Source: Trichobilharzia szidati
Lineage: Eukaryota > Platyhelminthes > Trematoda > Strigeidida > Schistosomatidae
Length of the DNA stretch: 64,000 nt
Assembly: GCA_944472155.2 (NCBI GenBank)
Contig: OX235271.1
Coordinates: 36,630,633-36,694,632, forward strand
Reading direction: 5' to 3'
The position numbers and the translations under genes were made by a program. The notes beneath the pieces are model-generated. The model made no database searches. It was given only the letters and a program-made list of their open reading frames with translations, and had not been told where the DNA came from. Below are positions 19,928 to 30,999 of this stretch, piece by piece (position 1 is the first letter of the stretch; the number at the start of each line of letters is the position of its first letter).

Positions 19928-20007
19928 CTCACGATAATTCGGATCATTCAGAACAGCTGGTAAATTCACAACTGATTTATATACACTCCATTTACGAGAC
20001 GGTTTGT
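19928..20007 (-). CDS. Internal exon 'b' of the unrecognised minus-strand host gene
   Basis: On the minus strand the acceptor TTTGGTTAAATTTAG precedes 20007 and the donor GTAAGT follows 19928. The 80-nt exon starts in phase 1 (its AC completes GAC with the last G of exon a) and ends in phase 0, encoding KPSRKWSVYKSVVNLPAVLN and then DPNYRE. Both splice phases fit the neighbouring exons at 26626-26840 and 7015-7288, which is strong evidence that the three belong to one transcript. The protein family is not recognised. Confidence 0.75.
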
Positions 20008-20164
20008 CTAAATTTAACCAAAGAAAGAAAAACAACAAAATAAGACCGAAATCATCACAAATATGGTAGATCACCTACGTGAAGTTAAATTCAGCACGCT
20101 GAGAAATATTGTCTAGAATGATAGAATAAAAGCTCGGCGATTAAATCATCTGCTGCTGCTGGAT

Positions 20165-21345
20165 TCAACATAGAACTTGGCACCGAAGTGCAGCAGTTCC
20201 AGTTGCCACGTTCCAAAGAGCACACAAAGGTAGACAAGAAAATGAGTCAAGAGAATCAATAGAATTTAGATAAGTATAAGAGTGAAACACAATGAGTAAT
20301 GGTAGAAAGGAATATGAAAGATTACAGAGACTGAATACATCTGCATAAGCCATTGACAACGATTTTGAGCCATGTCACCTATTGTCTCCAGCCATTGATT
20401 CTTAGAGTCCCGAGGGCGGGCCCCAACCCGGAAGTCTGCATCTCCCAACCTGACTCAGTTTAACTGTCAGGGATTTCATGGATTGATGAGGCCATGTTTT
20501 TGTTTGGCCACCACTTACTCTTTTCCAACCAACCTGCACCTATATCAGCTAGTAATGCCCGTCCGTCGGGGGAAGGCGATGGTTAGGCATGCGCAGCACG
20601 TCACCTAACCATCTCAATCTATGTAACTTCATAGCCTCTTCGAGTGATTTTCCCTCTTTGCCCAACACTCTACGCCTAACGTCAACATTACTTACCTTAT
20701 TATGCCACCTAACGTGAGAAAGAGATCGTAAACATCTGTGGTCAAAAACAGACAATCTCTTCATGTCTTCCGCTCTCAATGGCCACGTCTCACCGCCATA
20801 GAGAAGGACAGAGCGAACTGCTGAGCAGTACACACGTCCCTTGGTTGACAGCCGGATGTCACGCCTACGCCAGAGACGGTGTAAGTTAGCGAAAGCAGCC
20901 CGAGCTTTCTGGATCCGTGCTGTGATTTCGTCACCAATCAATCCGTTGGTGCTGATACAACTTCCCAAATAGGTGAAGGGGTCAACATGTTCTATCACTT
21001 CACTTCCTATCACTAAGCTAGGAGTTGACGTAGTCCAGTCCTGTAGCAGCATCTTATATTTTACAGGGGCGAATCGCATGCCAAACATACGAAGATTGCT
21101 GCTCAAGGTGTTCAGAAGACTCTGCATTTTGTCAGCGTCCTCCCCTAACAGGACTATGTCGTCTGCGTATTCTAAGTCTATAAGACAATTCCCTGGTAAC
21201 AAGTCGATTCCTAAGTCGTTAAGTTCAGTTAAGGATACTTCCATTAGCATATCTATGATGAAGTTAAACAGAAAAGGGGAAAGTGGACATCCTTGACGGA
21301 CACCACTGGTTGTTATCAATTCAGATGATAATTCCCCATAAGCCC
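20165..21345 (-). pseudogene. SR2-like RTE LINE, 5'-truncated
   Basis: The minus-strand ORF 21319-20549 (256 aa) begins at RT motif B (TSGVRQGCPLSPFLFNFIID), has motif C DLEYADDIVLLGEDADKMQS and then the C-terminal part SRGRVYCS-type [21 protein letters not shown] further piece, RDSKNQWLETIGDMAQNRCQ (about 20405-20345), continues in another frame to a 3' end near 20165. It is much better preserved than the plus-strand fragment that follows at 21540, with which it is nearly head to head. Confidence 0.8.
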
Positions 21346-21539
21346 AAAGGGTATAAAATTATACTAATATTATCTATCTGAACTACAAAATCCCCTCAAT
21401 TATTTCTAACTTCATTGAAGTTTAACACAGTGTGACAGTAAACAGAACAGTAGATTTCTAAAACTTCAGCCTTAAGCTTTCATCATTAGCTAACGAGATT
21501 ATATCTGTTTAGTTTTAAAACGGACAGTTGTCGTCTGAA

Positions 21540-22990
21540 TTGATGACAACCAGTAGTGGTGTTCATCCCAGATGCCAGCTGTTCCTATTCCTGTTTAATG
21601 TCACCAGAGAGATGCATTAATGAAATTGACCCTGACTGGCTTCAGAGATAAAGGGATTGAAATGTTACCAGAATAGTCCTGTGGGTGATATTGTCCTCCT
21701 AGATGGAAACGCTGAGAAAATTCGAAATTCTCCTTCGTACATTTAGAAGAAACAACAGATTGAACGAAGAAATATATTCCTTTTCAAATAGTTCCTCATC
21801 ATCGGTTCTACACTAATATATAGTATTTTAAAACAAAATTATACAAATCACCTCCCTATACCTAAAACTGATTAACTAAAACAACAGTTGACTGATAAAA
21901 TTTTGATGTAAAAAGCTATATATTAGTGTAGAACCAGCCAATGATGAGGAACTAATTGAAAAAGAATATATTTCTTCGTTTAATCTGTTGTTTTTTTCTA
22001 AAGTTCGAAATTTTCTGAACACCTTGAGTGGAAGTCTTCGAATGTTCGGCGTGCAATTCGCTTCTGTCAAATGCAAGATGATGCCACAGGATTTGAAATA
22101 CACCAACTTCTGGCCTGAAGACAGTGAGTGAATTGGTAGAGCGTGTTGACAACTTCGCTTACTTAGGAAGTTGAATCAGCCACAACAGACTGATTGCTGA
22201 CGAAATCTCAGCACGGATACCCAAAGCTCCTGTGGGAGTTACCAACATACGCCATCTCAGGCGTAGGTGTGATAGCCGCCTGGCTGTCGATCAAATCACA
22301 TGTGTACTGGGTAGAAGTTCTCTCCGCCCTCTTTCATGGCTGTAGAACATGACCACTGAAAGTGGAAGACATGAAAAGGTTAGCTATCTCTCATCACAGG
22401 TGTTTGCGTTTTACCTCCTATGTTCGACGGTATAGTAGTGTGAATAATATTGAGGTTAGGCATCGGTCGAGTGTTAGGTAAGGAGGGAAAGTTAGTCGAT
22501 GAGGTTGTGAAGTTACAGTGGTTGAGATGGCCAGGACACGTGTTCCGCATACCTAGTCCTTGCCTTCCTCAACGGGGAATGTTAACTGACATAGGATTAG
22601 GTTGGATAAGAGTTAGTGAGAGTGGTCTAACCAAAACCTGCAATCAATCTATCACATGTTTGACAGCTATTTTTGAGCCAGTCACATAGGAAAGCGTACA
22701 TTGCCCGGTTGGGGTCCTCAGGATTCTAGGAACCAGTGGCTGGAGACTATTGATAACATGGCTCAAAATCTTTCTCAGTGGCGCAGATACAATCGCTCTC
22801 TGTGGTCTACCGTATCCAAAAAAGCTATTGTTTTTCAGTGTTACTATTGTTCCTCCCTCCCATTTTTCCTTATCACAGTTATTTGAAATCTATTTTTCCC
22901 TTGTTTGTCTTTCTTTGTGTGGTACATGGAGTGTGGTAACTTGAAGTGGGGCACTTTGTGCCAAGTTCTGTGTTGCAACTAATCAGTCAG
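21540..22990 (+). pseudogene. RTE-clade LINE fragment split by a MITE
   Basis: Plus-strand remnants run TTSSGVHPRCQLFLFLFNVT (motif B relic), a GIEMLPE segment, then AEKIRN before the insert and RNFLNTLSGSLRMFG directly after it. IADEISARI, VLGKEGKLVDEVVKLQWLRW (22450-) and GSSGF.NQWLETIDNMAQN follow, then the 3' untranslated tail to about 22990. The continuity of RN|SL and RN|FLNTL shows that the 21741-22000 block was inserted into the gene. Confidence 0.75.
21741..22000. mobile_element. MITE-like insertion with about 80-bp imperfect terminal inverted repeats
   Basis: The segment 21741-21823 and the reverse complement of 21916-22000 match along AACAACAGATT, ACGAAGAAATATATTC, TAGTTCCTCATCAT and GGTTCTACACTAATATATAG. 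TTCGAAATT occurs at 21721-21729 and again at 22004-22012, a candidate 9-bp target duplication of the size made by MULEs. It has no coding capacity. A few bases between the left duplication and the arm are unexplained, so the exact ends are uncertain. Confidence 0.7.
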
Positions 22991-23149
22991 TCGGTTGGAG
23001 AATTGTTTCCACTATTGCATTAATATTCCTCACGCCTACGATGTGTAAATCATCCTAGAGAATACTTATAGCATTTGAAGTACTTTTTGATATGCATAAA
23101 ACGAAGCTGTGGTTCATTTGTTTAGACTTTCAACTCCCAACTATCGTAT

Positions 23150-23330
23150 CAGGATTTTCATCATGAGCTGACATTAGTTAGAGAACCACTGGAAAGCCTG
23201 GGAGTACTGGACAGCTGTTTCGTCCTAGTTTGGGACCTGTCCAGTACTCTCAGGTTTTCCAATGGTTCTCTAACTAATGTCAGCTCATGATGAAAATCCT
23301 GTAACCAATCAAATCCCTACAAACCAACAC
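23150..23330. repeat. Dispersed repeat unit forming an inverted pair
   Basis: GATTTTCATCATGAGCTGAC with TTAGTTAGAGAACCACTGGA (from about 23151) is followed by its own reverse complement (TCCAATGGTTCTCTAACTAA and GTCAGCTCATGATGAAAATC, to about 23300). Two units of the family therefore face each other. A CA run lies at 23408-23424. Confidence 0.6.
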
Positions 23331-23759
23331 TTGAATATCGTATCAAGAGTTCTAGCACAGCTCCACCCACAGAGATTTGAGCGGCCAGGTAGCATAACAT
23401 TAGCTAACACACACACACACACACGCAGTAGGTGTGGTTCATTGCCAAAGGCATTGACTTGGAAAAGGTAGTTGAATGACAGTTCAGCTACAGTACTGGA
23501 GCAATAGAAATTATTTTCTCTCTATAATCGTTCAATTATAGATCTATTCAAATGAATGTACATTAATTTGTACTAATCAATACCAAAAAAAAGTATTGAC
23601 AGAACAAGACGAAATATTTACTTCGTTCATTGAGATAGTTTGGAGCAATAAACGTAAAAGGTATTGATTATCTATACACACACTACTGAGAATAATCTCC
23701 AAGTATAATTTAAAGAAAAATGAGACAGATTAAATGAGGAGCAGCTACAAATTGGTGTC

Positions 23760-25500
23760 TTGAAGTGACCTCAGGACATTATATATCAGATAACCAGATC
23801 TCTATCCTGGAAGAGATGAACTCAGATGAGACAAATACAAGATGGTCAAGGGGTAAGCAAATAAAACAATGGGCCAATCACTTCAAAGGATTTCTGAATG
23901 GACCATCACTTGCAACTCGTGCATAAATACCACCAACAGAAAGCATAGAACTGCCAGTAGATACCAATCTTCCAACGAAAGCAGAAGTCTTGAATGCAGC
24001 CAAGCTACAGAAAGTCAGCCAGGAAGGCAGCACGACCGGACAGAATTCCTCTTGAAGCACTGAAAAAGGATCCAGAGTCCTCAGTGGATATGCTGAAGCC
24101 ACTAGTGCAAAAAGTTTGGAAGGGAGGAAAGGTACCCACTGACTGGAAGAAAGGCTATCTTGTCAAGCTACCAAAGAAGAGCAATTTAGGCTTCTGCAAG
24201 AACTGGCACAGAGTTATGCCCTTGTCCACGCCAAGTAAAATACAAAGTCGTTCCATCCTGGAGAGAATAAAAGATGCATCGGATGCAAAACTCTGACGGG
24301 AACAAGTTGGATTCAGGAAAAGCAAACGATGCGTTGATTAACTCTAAGCATCGTCATCGAACAGAGCACACAATGGTAGTCAAATCTCTATCTCAACTTC
24401 ATCGACAGTGAAAAGACCCTCCATAGCGTTGACCGTGAAGTAATTTAGAAACTATTACAATACTGTGGAGTGCAGTGCCCCAAATCTTTATCAACTTCAT
24501 TCAGCAGCTATATGATAATGCCACATGCCAAGTAATCCACAACGGAAAACTCAGTGAAGCCTTTGAAGTGAAGATAAGAGCAAGCCAAGGCTGATTACTA
24601 TCACTGATGATATTCCTAATTGTCGTCGACTGGATTATGCAGAACACCGTGCATGGGGAGCGGGAAGACAGGAATACGTTGGACCAAGAAGAAGACTCTA
24701 AAAGATCTGGGCTTCGCAGACGATCTATGTCTTACGTCACACATACTCGAAAACCTACAGACGAAAAACAACAAACTGGTAGAAGAGACAGGCAATGAAG
24801 ACAGGACTTCAAGTGAACATACAGAAAACGGAGGTGATGAAGGTAACAAAACCATGCAACAACAATAAGCATCAATCACTATCGACAGAAGAAATTTGAA
24901 GGACGTTACTACCTTCACTCATCTACGCTGCACCACTTTAACTGCAGGCGGAAAGCATGGATGAAGATGTCGGAACCAGCCAGGAGCAGTTTGGGAATCT
25001 TCAGCGCTCAGCATAAACAACAGTATTCAGATTTTCAAAACCAAGGTTAAATCAATCAGTTCTTTTATATGGATGAGAAACTTGCACTGCGCGCGTCACT
25101 GCAAGCATTTTTAACAGGCTACTGAAGACTTTTATCAACAGCTGCCTTCTCTCCATACTCAATATCAGATGGCTAGCCAGAAAGGATTAGCAACAGGAAA
25201 CTCTGACAGCATACCAACCGAGAATCATTTGCTTAACAAATATCCCGAAGAAAACGGAGATGGATTGCACACATGCTGAGGAGAGTGTTGGGTGACATCA
25301 CACGCCAGACCACTGCTCGAGTAAGACCCAAAATGGGAAACGATGAGTTGGGCGTATATTCAAAGGTGACTTGGAGAAGATCGTATGGGGAGGAGGTGGG
25401 AGTTTATGGTCCATTGCGTACCCAGCTGAAAAAACTGCAGCGAACAGGACAAAGTGAAGATTTGTTGCTGAAGCCCTAGGTTCCACTCAGAAACCAAGGC
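23760..25500 (+). pseudogene. RTE-clade LINE RT and C-terminal region, heavily frameshifted
   Basis: The frames give LEEMNSDETNTRWSRGKQIK-type lead sequence, ARKAARPDRIPLEALKKDPE, KPLVQKVWKGGKVPTDWKKG and LVKLPKKSNL, a motif A relic (FIDSEKTLHSVDREV), a motif C region DLGFADDLCLTSH (24700-), then a thumb and C-terminal relic ending RVLGDITRQTTARVRPKMGN and AKDRTK-like EALGSTQKPR with an AATAATAAT tail at 25510. It is the same subfamily as 9830-10545. Motif A has lost its canonical form and many stops are present. Confidence 0.75.
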
Positions 25501-26274
25501 AAAAACTGATAATAATAACAATAATAATAATAATATAGATCCATAAATTCCACATCAAGACCCTATGAACTTCCTACACTTTGGTGATGTTGCTGCCATA
25601 ACAATAGTAACAATAGTTGCTGCGTTTATTTGTTTAGAGCCAGTTGCATTACTTAAAAACGGTAGATATTAAATATGTTGTGATACGGGAGGTGGGGGGA
25701 AATGTATAAAATTAGATGGTATATGCGACGAGCCAATGTTGATTTTGAAAATAAGCTAAGAGAAGGTATACAATGATTTTATTTACTAGGCTTTCTCTGT
25801 TTGAGAGACGTAGACACAGACGACATCATCTATCACAATATATAAATGCATGATGAATATACGACAGATAAAAAATAAAATTACCAATATCAATAAGTAT
25901 GAAAATATTGTACAGAGTAATATGTTGAAGGAGAGTAAAGCAAATCATATTTACACTGATGCATAGACACAAACAAGCCGATAGGATTAAATTGTATTTA
26001 GAATGTAAATTTCATTAAGGGTGTGTGAATTTGACGACTGAAACTGCTAAATTAAATGCTAGTCCCTAGATAAAAGTGAGAATTAAAAATCCTGTTGCTG
26101 TATATTTAACATCTTTAACAAAGTAAACAAATCAACACAAAATTTGAAAAAAATAAACGTTCATACATAAAGAATAATTGCACTTTCTGACTTTCGATGA
26201 TTTTTACCATTAAAAAACATTGGCTATAAATTACTACAAGAGTTTGTTTCTAGGGGTTTGATTTGTTTTCTAAG

Positions 26275-26560
26275 TTTGATGACAGATTGATATCAGTTAG
26301 GGAATCATTGAAAACCAGCTGACTCGCCCTAGTGCTTGTAACTCATCTGCAGTAGGCATTCACCGGCAGGGTTCGAACCCAGTGCCTTCCGGTCACAAGG
26401 TAAACCTTTCGGAGACCAGGAACCGACTCAATGGCCACCCCATGAATTCTAACTTCTGTCAATTCGTGAATTTAGCTCGCCAACCACCAGTCAATGTCAT
26501 CACTGGCGAGTATTTATCTTCACTCCCAACCGGGTGGACCCCATTAGTCACTCCATCTCA
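26275..26560. repeat. Dispersed tRNA-like repeat
   Basis: It contains GACAGATTGATATCAGTTAG, GGGAATCATTGAAAACCAGC, GGGTTCGAACCCAGTGCCTT (a good B-box) and a tail about AATTCTAACTTCTGTCAATT shared with 5890-5940. It lies just downstream of exon a. The preceding 25520-26270 is AT-rich and shows no recognisable gene. Confidence 0.55.
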
Positions 26561-26625
26561 GGAATAATGACACCAGTGTAATATCTGACTCAAAATGACA
26601 ATAAAGATAGGCAGTATAAATTTAC

Positions 26626-26840
26626 CTTTACACTGGGGAGTGGTAACATGATGCTCGGACTGAAGTGATTTTGAACCGAAATGTTTATATACAGGATGCC
26701 TTAAAAGATGAAATCCTACTAGATGCTTTTCGTAGTCATGTTGACTTGTGAACAGAGTACCACGAGATGAACAACTGCTGCTCACTCCAACACCATTGGG
26801 AAATTCTGATTGGAAAAGACATGAATTATCCGGACCATAT
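26626..26840 (-). CDS. Internal exon 'a' of the unrecognised minus-strand host gene
   Basis: On the minus strand the acceptor GGTATGACATTTTAG precedes 26840 and the donor GTAAATTT follows 26626. The 215-nt exon enters in phase 2 and leaves in phase 1. It reads YGPDNSCLFQSEFPNGVGVS, then a Ser-rich linker, then TSQHDYEKHLVGFHLLRHPV and YKHFGSKSLQSEHHVTTPQC. Its last base G with AC of the next exon (19928-20007) gives Asp, so the two join in frame. Upstream exons must lie at higher coordinates or beyond, and none was identified. No known domain was recognised. Confidence 0.7.
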
Positions 26841-26849
26841 CTAAAATGT

Positions 26850-28155
26850 CATACCGAAAAGAAAAGAAACTTATATGAATACAATTTCTAACAAGATTAC
26901 AAATAACATTCGTTCAATATACACATCATAATAAATATTATACAATTTAAACAAATTCATGAATAATCCTAATGCAGACATTAATGAAAAGAACATAAAA
27001 CATGTAGTTCAGCAAAGAGGCTCCTTTTGGGTGAATTCATTTCCCACTTTAGCTGTACAACCGTATTTGTATACAACTTTCTCAAGAAAGAGGATAATAA
27101 CAAGTGATGAGTTGTCACAGTCATCGTAGTTGTTAATATTAGTCACTGAATAAAAGGAGTTGAATAACTGTATTAGAGTAAAGTAATAATATGAATAATT
27201 TAATGAACGAGTTGTGATCAAGATGCATATTGATAGGAAGGAAATTGTGGAACTGTGTAGGAGTTCTAAGGAAATACAAGAGTTAGAAGGAATTAGGAAA
27301 ACAGGCAAACAAACATCAAGTCGGTAGAAATCATCAGCTCCTTTTATGCACTTGCTAATATTAACAAATATGTTTGTGACAACTCATCACTTCTATCACT
27401 AACTTCTTTCATGAAAAAGGATTATAAATATATAAATGAGATCGTGCAACTACAGTGGAAAATGAATTCACTGAGAAGAGCCTCTTCGCTGAACTACACG
27501 TGTTTTGTTTTCGTACTAAATCACACACACAGACATAATTACAAAATTACTTGAAACTTTTACGATAAGATTATTAAACAATCAGGATGTGGAAACTTAT
27601 TGTATTTCTGACTGAAACGCATTGCTACAAACTACCCAAGATGTTCAGGAATAAATGCCCATCACACCAAGTACGTGGATCTTTTAAACGGAAAATATTT
27701 TAAAGTCCTACTTAGTCTTTAGAAGATACTCTGTGACTATTAGGTTAAACTAAATGTCATGCTTGATCAGAATCTCTTAATAATAAGATAATTATTACAA
27801 AAAATTAAGTTTAAGACGTTTATTTGGGCAGAATTCCCCGAAAGTTTTACAGAGTTATCAGTTCTTGAAGTTTCTTCATCCTAACCAAAGACATTTTAAT
27901 TCAGTCTAGTGGATGAGCCTCAGATTATATGACGTGAAATAATACTCTAAAACAACAATGCTAATTGGTGCAAAAGTCATGCAAATGAATCTCAGTTTTA
28001 AAAGTCTAATATTTTGAAATAGTGGGGATTTGAAGCGAATACGGATGTTTTTGATGTAGTTGTGTTTATTGAGTTGAATGGTTCACAAGTGAGAAAGTTT
28101 TGTCATCCTCTTAGACAAAATTTCCATCTTGGACGCAATGCGGAATCTTCTCCCT
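26850..28155. other. Intergenic or intronic stretch without recognisable gene
   Basis: This AT-rich DNA has only short, compositionally unremarkable ORFs on both strands. No splice-supported exon, RT motif or tRNA-like head was seen. Confidence 0.5.
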
Positions 28156-28159
28156 AGGA

Positions 28160-28330
28160 CACTAGAATTTTTTTTTTGCTTTATTCCAAAAACAGTATTA
28201 ATGATACAGCAAGGAATTTTCAGCATTCAGTACAGTATTGCATCTAATTTACTCAAAAACGACAACAACAAACAAAAAAAATAGATAAACGGAATAATTA
28301 ATACATAATAATGATAACAAAACGTTTTTA
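28160..28330 (-). repeat. 3' end of a CR1-type LINE
   Basis: TTGCTTTATTCCAAAAACAG and GGAATTTTCAGCATTCAGTA followed by TATTGCATCTAATTT are the reverse complement of the 3' tail of the CR1-type LINE, as at 17820 and 38760. Only this 3' tail is present. Confidence 0.7.
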
Positions 28331-28589
28331 CGATCAAATCTGTACTACGGTATACCATATCATGCCATCTAGCTTAATAACAATACTGCACACCTAATCG
28401 ACAGCTTTTCACTAACATATGTAGAACTAAGCAGCTGCACTGATTACCACTCAACAACAAATTCACATACATAACACAGCCCTACAGATGGTATGTAGAA
28501 ATGAGACTAAAAATAACACAAAGCTTGATTAGCAATCAAAGAGCTAGCGACGATCAAATCAAAACTTCGTGGAATTTTTGATAGTTGGT

Positions 28590-28870
28590 ATGAGCCAACC
28601 ACGTAAGAAGTTGTACATTGCTTGGTTAGGGTCCTCGGGGTTCTAAGAACCAGTGACTGGAGACTATTTGTGAAATAGCTCGAAACGGTTTTCAATGGTG
28701 CAGATGCATTCACTCTCTATGGTCTTCCATATCCAAAAACCCCCATTATTTTTCTGTTACTATTTCTCCTCCCTCCCATGTCTGCTTGTCTTCCTATTTG
28801 TGGTACACAGTGGCAAATTGAAATAGTGCACTTCTGTGCAAAGTTATGTATTGAAACCAGTCAGTCAGCC
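28590..28870 (+). repeat. RTE-clade LINE 3' tail
   Basis: It starts with the C-terminal phrase GSSGF.EPVTGDY-type reading of TTAGGGTCCTCGGGGTTCTA and runs through CTCTATGGTCTTCCATATCC to TGTGCAAAGTTATGTATTGA, the conserved 3' untranslated part of the copies at 22690-22990 and 57180-57510. It is strongly 5'-truncated. Confidence 0.7.
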
Positions 28871-29228
28871 AATTAGCAGTCATTAATCATTTTGGTGGGA
28901 GCTCTATGAAGCGGAAACAATTCTTAGTGGCTACGTTGAAAACAACATTTCTGGCAGAATCTAGATTCTTTGAATGGTATTATATTTTTAAGGAATCACT
29001 TTCACATAACATTACAACATCCTGTAGGCAAGTGATAAAAAAATGTCAAGGTAACACATTAAGGTCTTACAGAGCAGACGGTTTAGTATCTTAATGTCGT
29101 AAAATACGAGTACGTATGCCCTCAGACGTAGAGGAGTAATAAGAAAACGTACAAGTATTCTTCTAAAAAAATTTATTAATAGGCTGTTATAGAAAACTGT
29201 TGCAGATATACCAATGGCTTCGGAAAAA

Positions 29229-30870
29229 AACTACATTATTTTCCAGGGAAACTATACGTGACTGCCCTTTTATAAATGGTTTGAATGCCAGCCGCTTTTA
29301 TCCCTGCCTTGTTAAGAATTCTCTGTAAGGTTTTTGAGGTTCCCTCTTCGTATGGAGGTACTACTAATGATTTATATCTTCCAATGTTGGCGTTGTCATT
29401 ATCCTGTGCATGTTTAACATGCAAGTCACTATTATTAGACAAATCAATAAGAAGACGTAATTTGTCTGAATCATGTAATGTATTTGCGCAAAACACATTC
29501 CGAACAATCTGATCACACACTAACTTGTTATACGAATATATATGAAATTAATAAAGAGTTAAGAGATGAGAAAATAAATTTAGATCAAGTTAAAACGACA
29601 TATTGAAGGTCAAAATAACAATGAAGATCGCTAAACCAAATAACAGGGGTTATGGTACATCTACCCTGATATGCATCAAAACAAACTTTACCAAGGGACA
29701 TTAAGTGTGATGAGGAATTGTTTTTGAACGCATAAAGGTGGTTTAAACTTTCTAATTGCTGGGACTTCCACAAACTTTAGGATACGCCCCAAGCACGTTT
29801 TGTAGATAGGTTTAAAAGACGTGTAAACATCAATTTTACGTCCTTTCTCTATAATATGTTTGGCAATAGAGGAGCTAGGTCACCTGCTCTTATTGCTTTG
29901 TCTAAATTCATGAAAGGCACTGATTGTCTTAAATTATTATTACTATCACTACCACCACTATCATTATTAATTTTATTTCTACATTTCCCTACATACTTTC
30001 CGATTAATTTATCAGGGTAATCATTAAGTTTCAAAGCTTCTCTTATATGCCTCACTTCCCGTCTTAGATTTCCCGTGGTACTACTTAGTTTTGTGCTCTA
30101 CTACTTAAACATTTCACTGAGATGGAATGGGATGATCGGAAATCTAAATATCTGTTTGAATGTGTGGGTTTTCCGTAAACATTAGTGTTTAACTTCCCAT
30201 CTTCTTTCCATTTTACGCTACAGTCTAACATTGGTAGCTCGACTTTCCAATTCATAAGTGAAATGAGTTGCCTCCACCTATGAGTTGATGTATTCAAAAA
30301 ATCTATCTACATCCTGTGTTCTGAGTACAGTGAATGTGTCATCTATATACCTCCACCATACTTTTGGGGTGGGGGTGAACGTTTCAATCGTTATGTTTTC
30401 CCACCTATCCATGAATATATCTGCCACAATCGGGGAAATTGGCGACATCCCGGTGAAGAAAGCGGTTATTGAGCATGGATAACACGTCTTAGCCATCTCA
30501 TACAGTAAAGAACTGGCAGCACCCTGGAATGACTTACACATCTTACGCAGGACTCTCACTTCGGCTCTTACATTGCTCTTATAATGATTTGATAAGTCGG
30601 CAGCAGACTTATAATAGTAACAACAGTTAGATGCACGAAGTTCCTGCCGGTCCCTTCCTTTTGCAATCACAGCAGGACGACACACCGCAATACGGGGTAA
30701 TCGAGCCTTAGTATGCGACAGGAAATCTCTCCCAGAATAGGTACAATTTAACTGCCAAGTAATCCCTCCACATCTATGCCGAAATTCACCCACCAATGCA
30801 AAAATGTAAAGGAAGTGGCTCATGCACCGAATTACTCTGCAGCCTATAATCATACGGAGCATCAATGTAC
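29229..30870 (-). pseudogene. Penelope-like element reverse transcriptase and linker region, broken
   Basis: The minus-strand ORF 30865-30278 encodes RT core motifs GMSPISPIVADIFMDRWE and VWWRYIDDTFTVL, then in following frames RWRQLISLMNWKVELPMLDC, VYGKPTHSNRYLDFRSSHS (30297-30085), an AREVRHIREALKLNDYPD relic (30055-29849) and finally EGTSKTLQRILNKAGIKAAG (29520-29236). This order (RT, linker, region before the GIY-YIG endonuclease) is that of Penelope-like elements. The GIY-YIG end itself is not seen here, but a matching one exists at 6173-6859. At least three frame breaks make it inactive. Confidence 0.8.
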
Positions 30871-30999
30871 GTCAGTCTTGTATTAACTTATCACCGCAAC
30901 ATATGTAAAACGCTTCAAATATTAGTGTATTGCTATATGCTGTCGGCTTCCTTGTCATCCACATGTTCTGACTCAACTAAAGCATCTCAAACCACTTTT

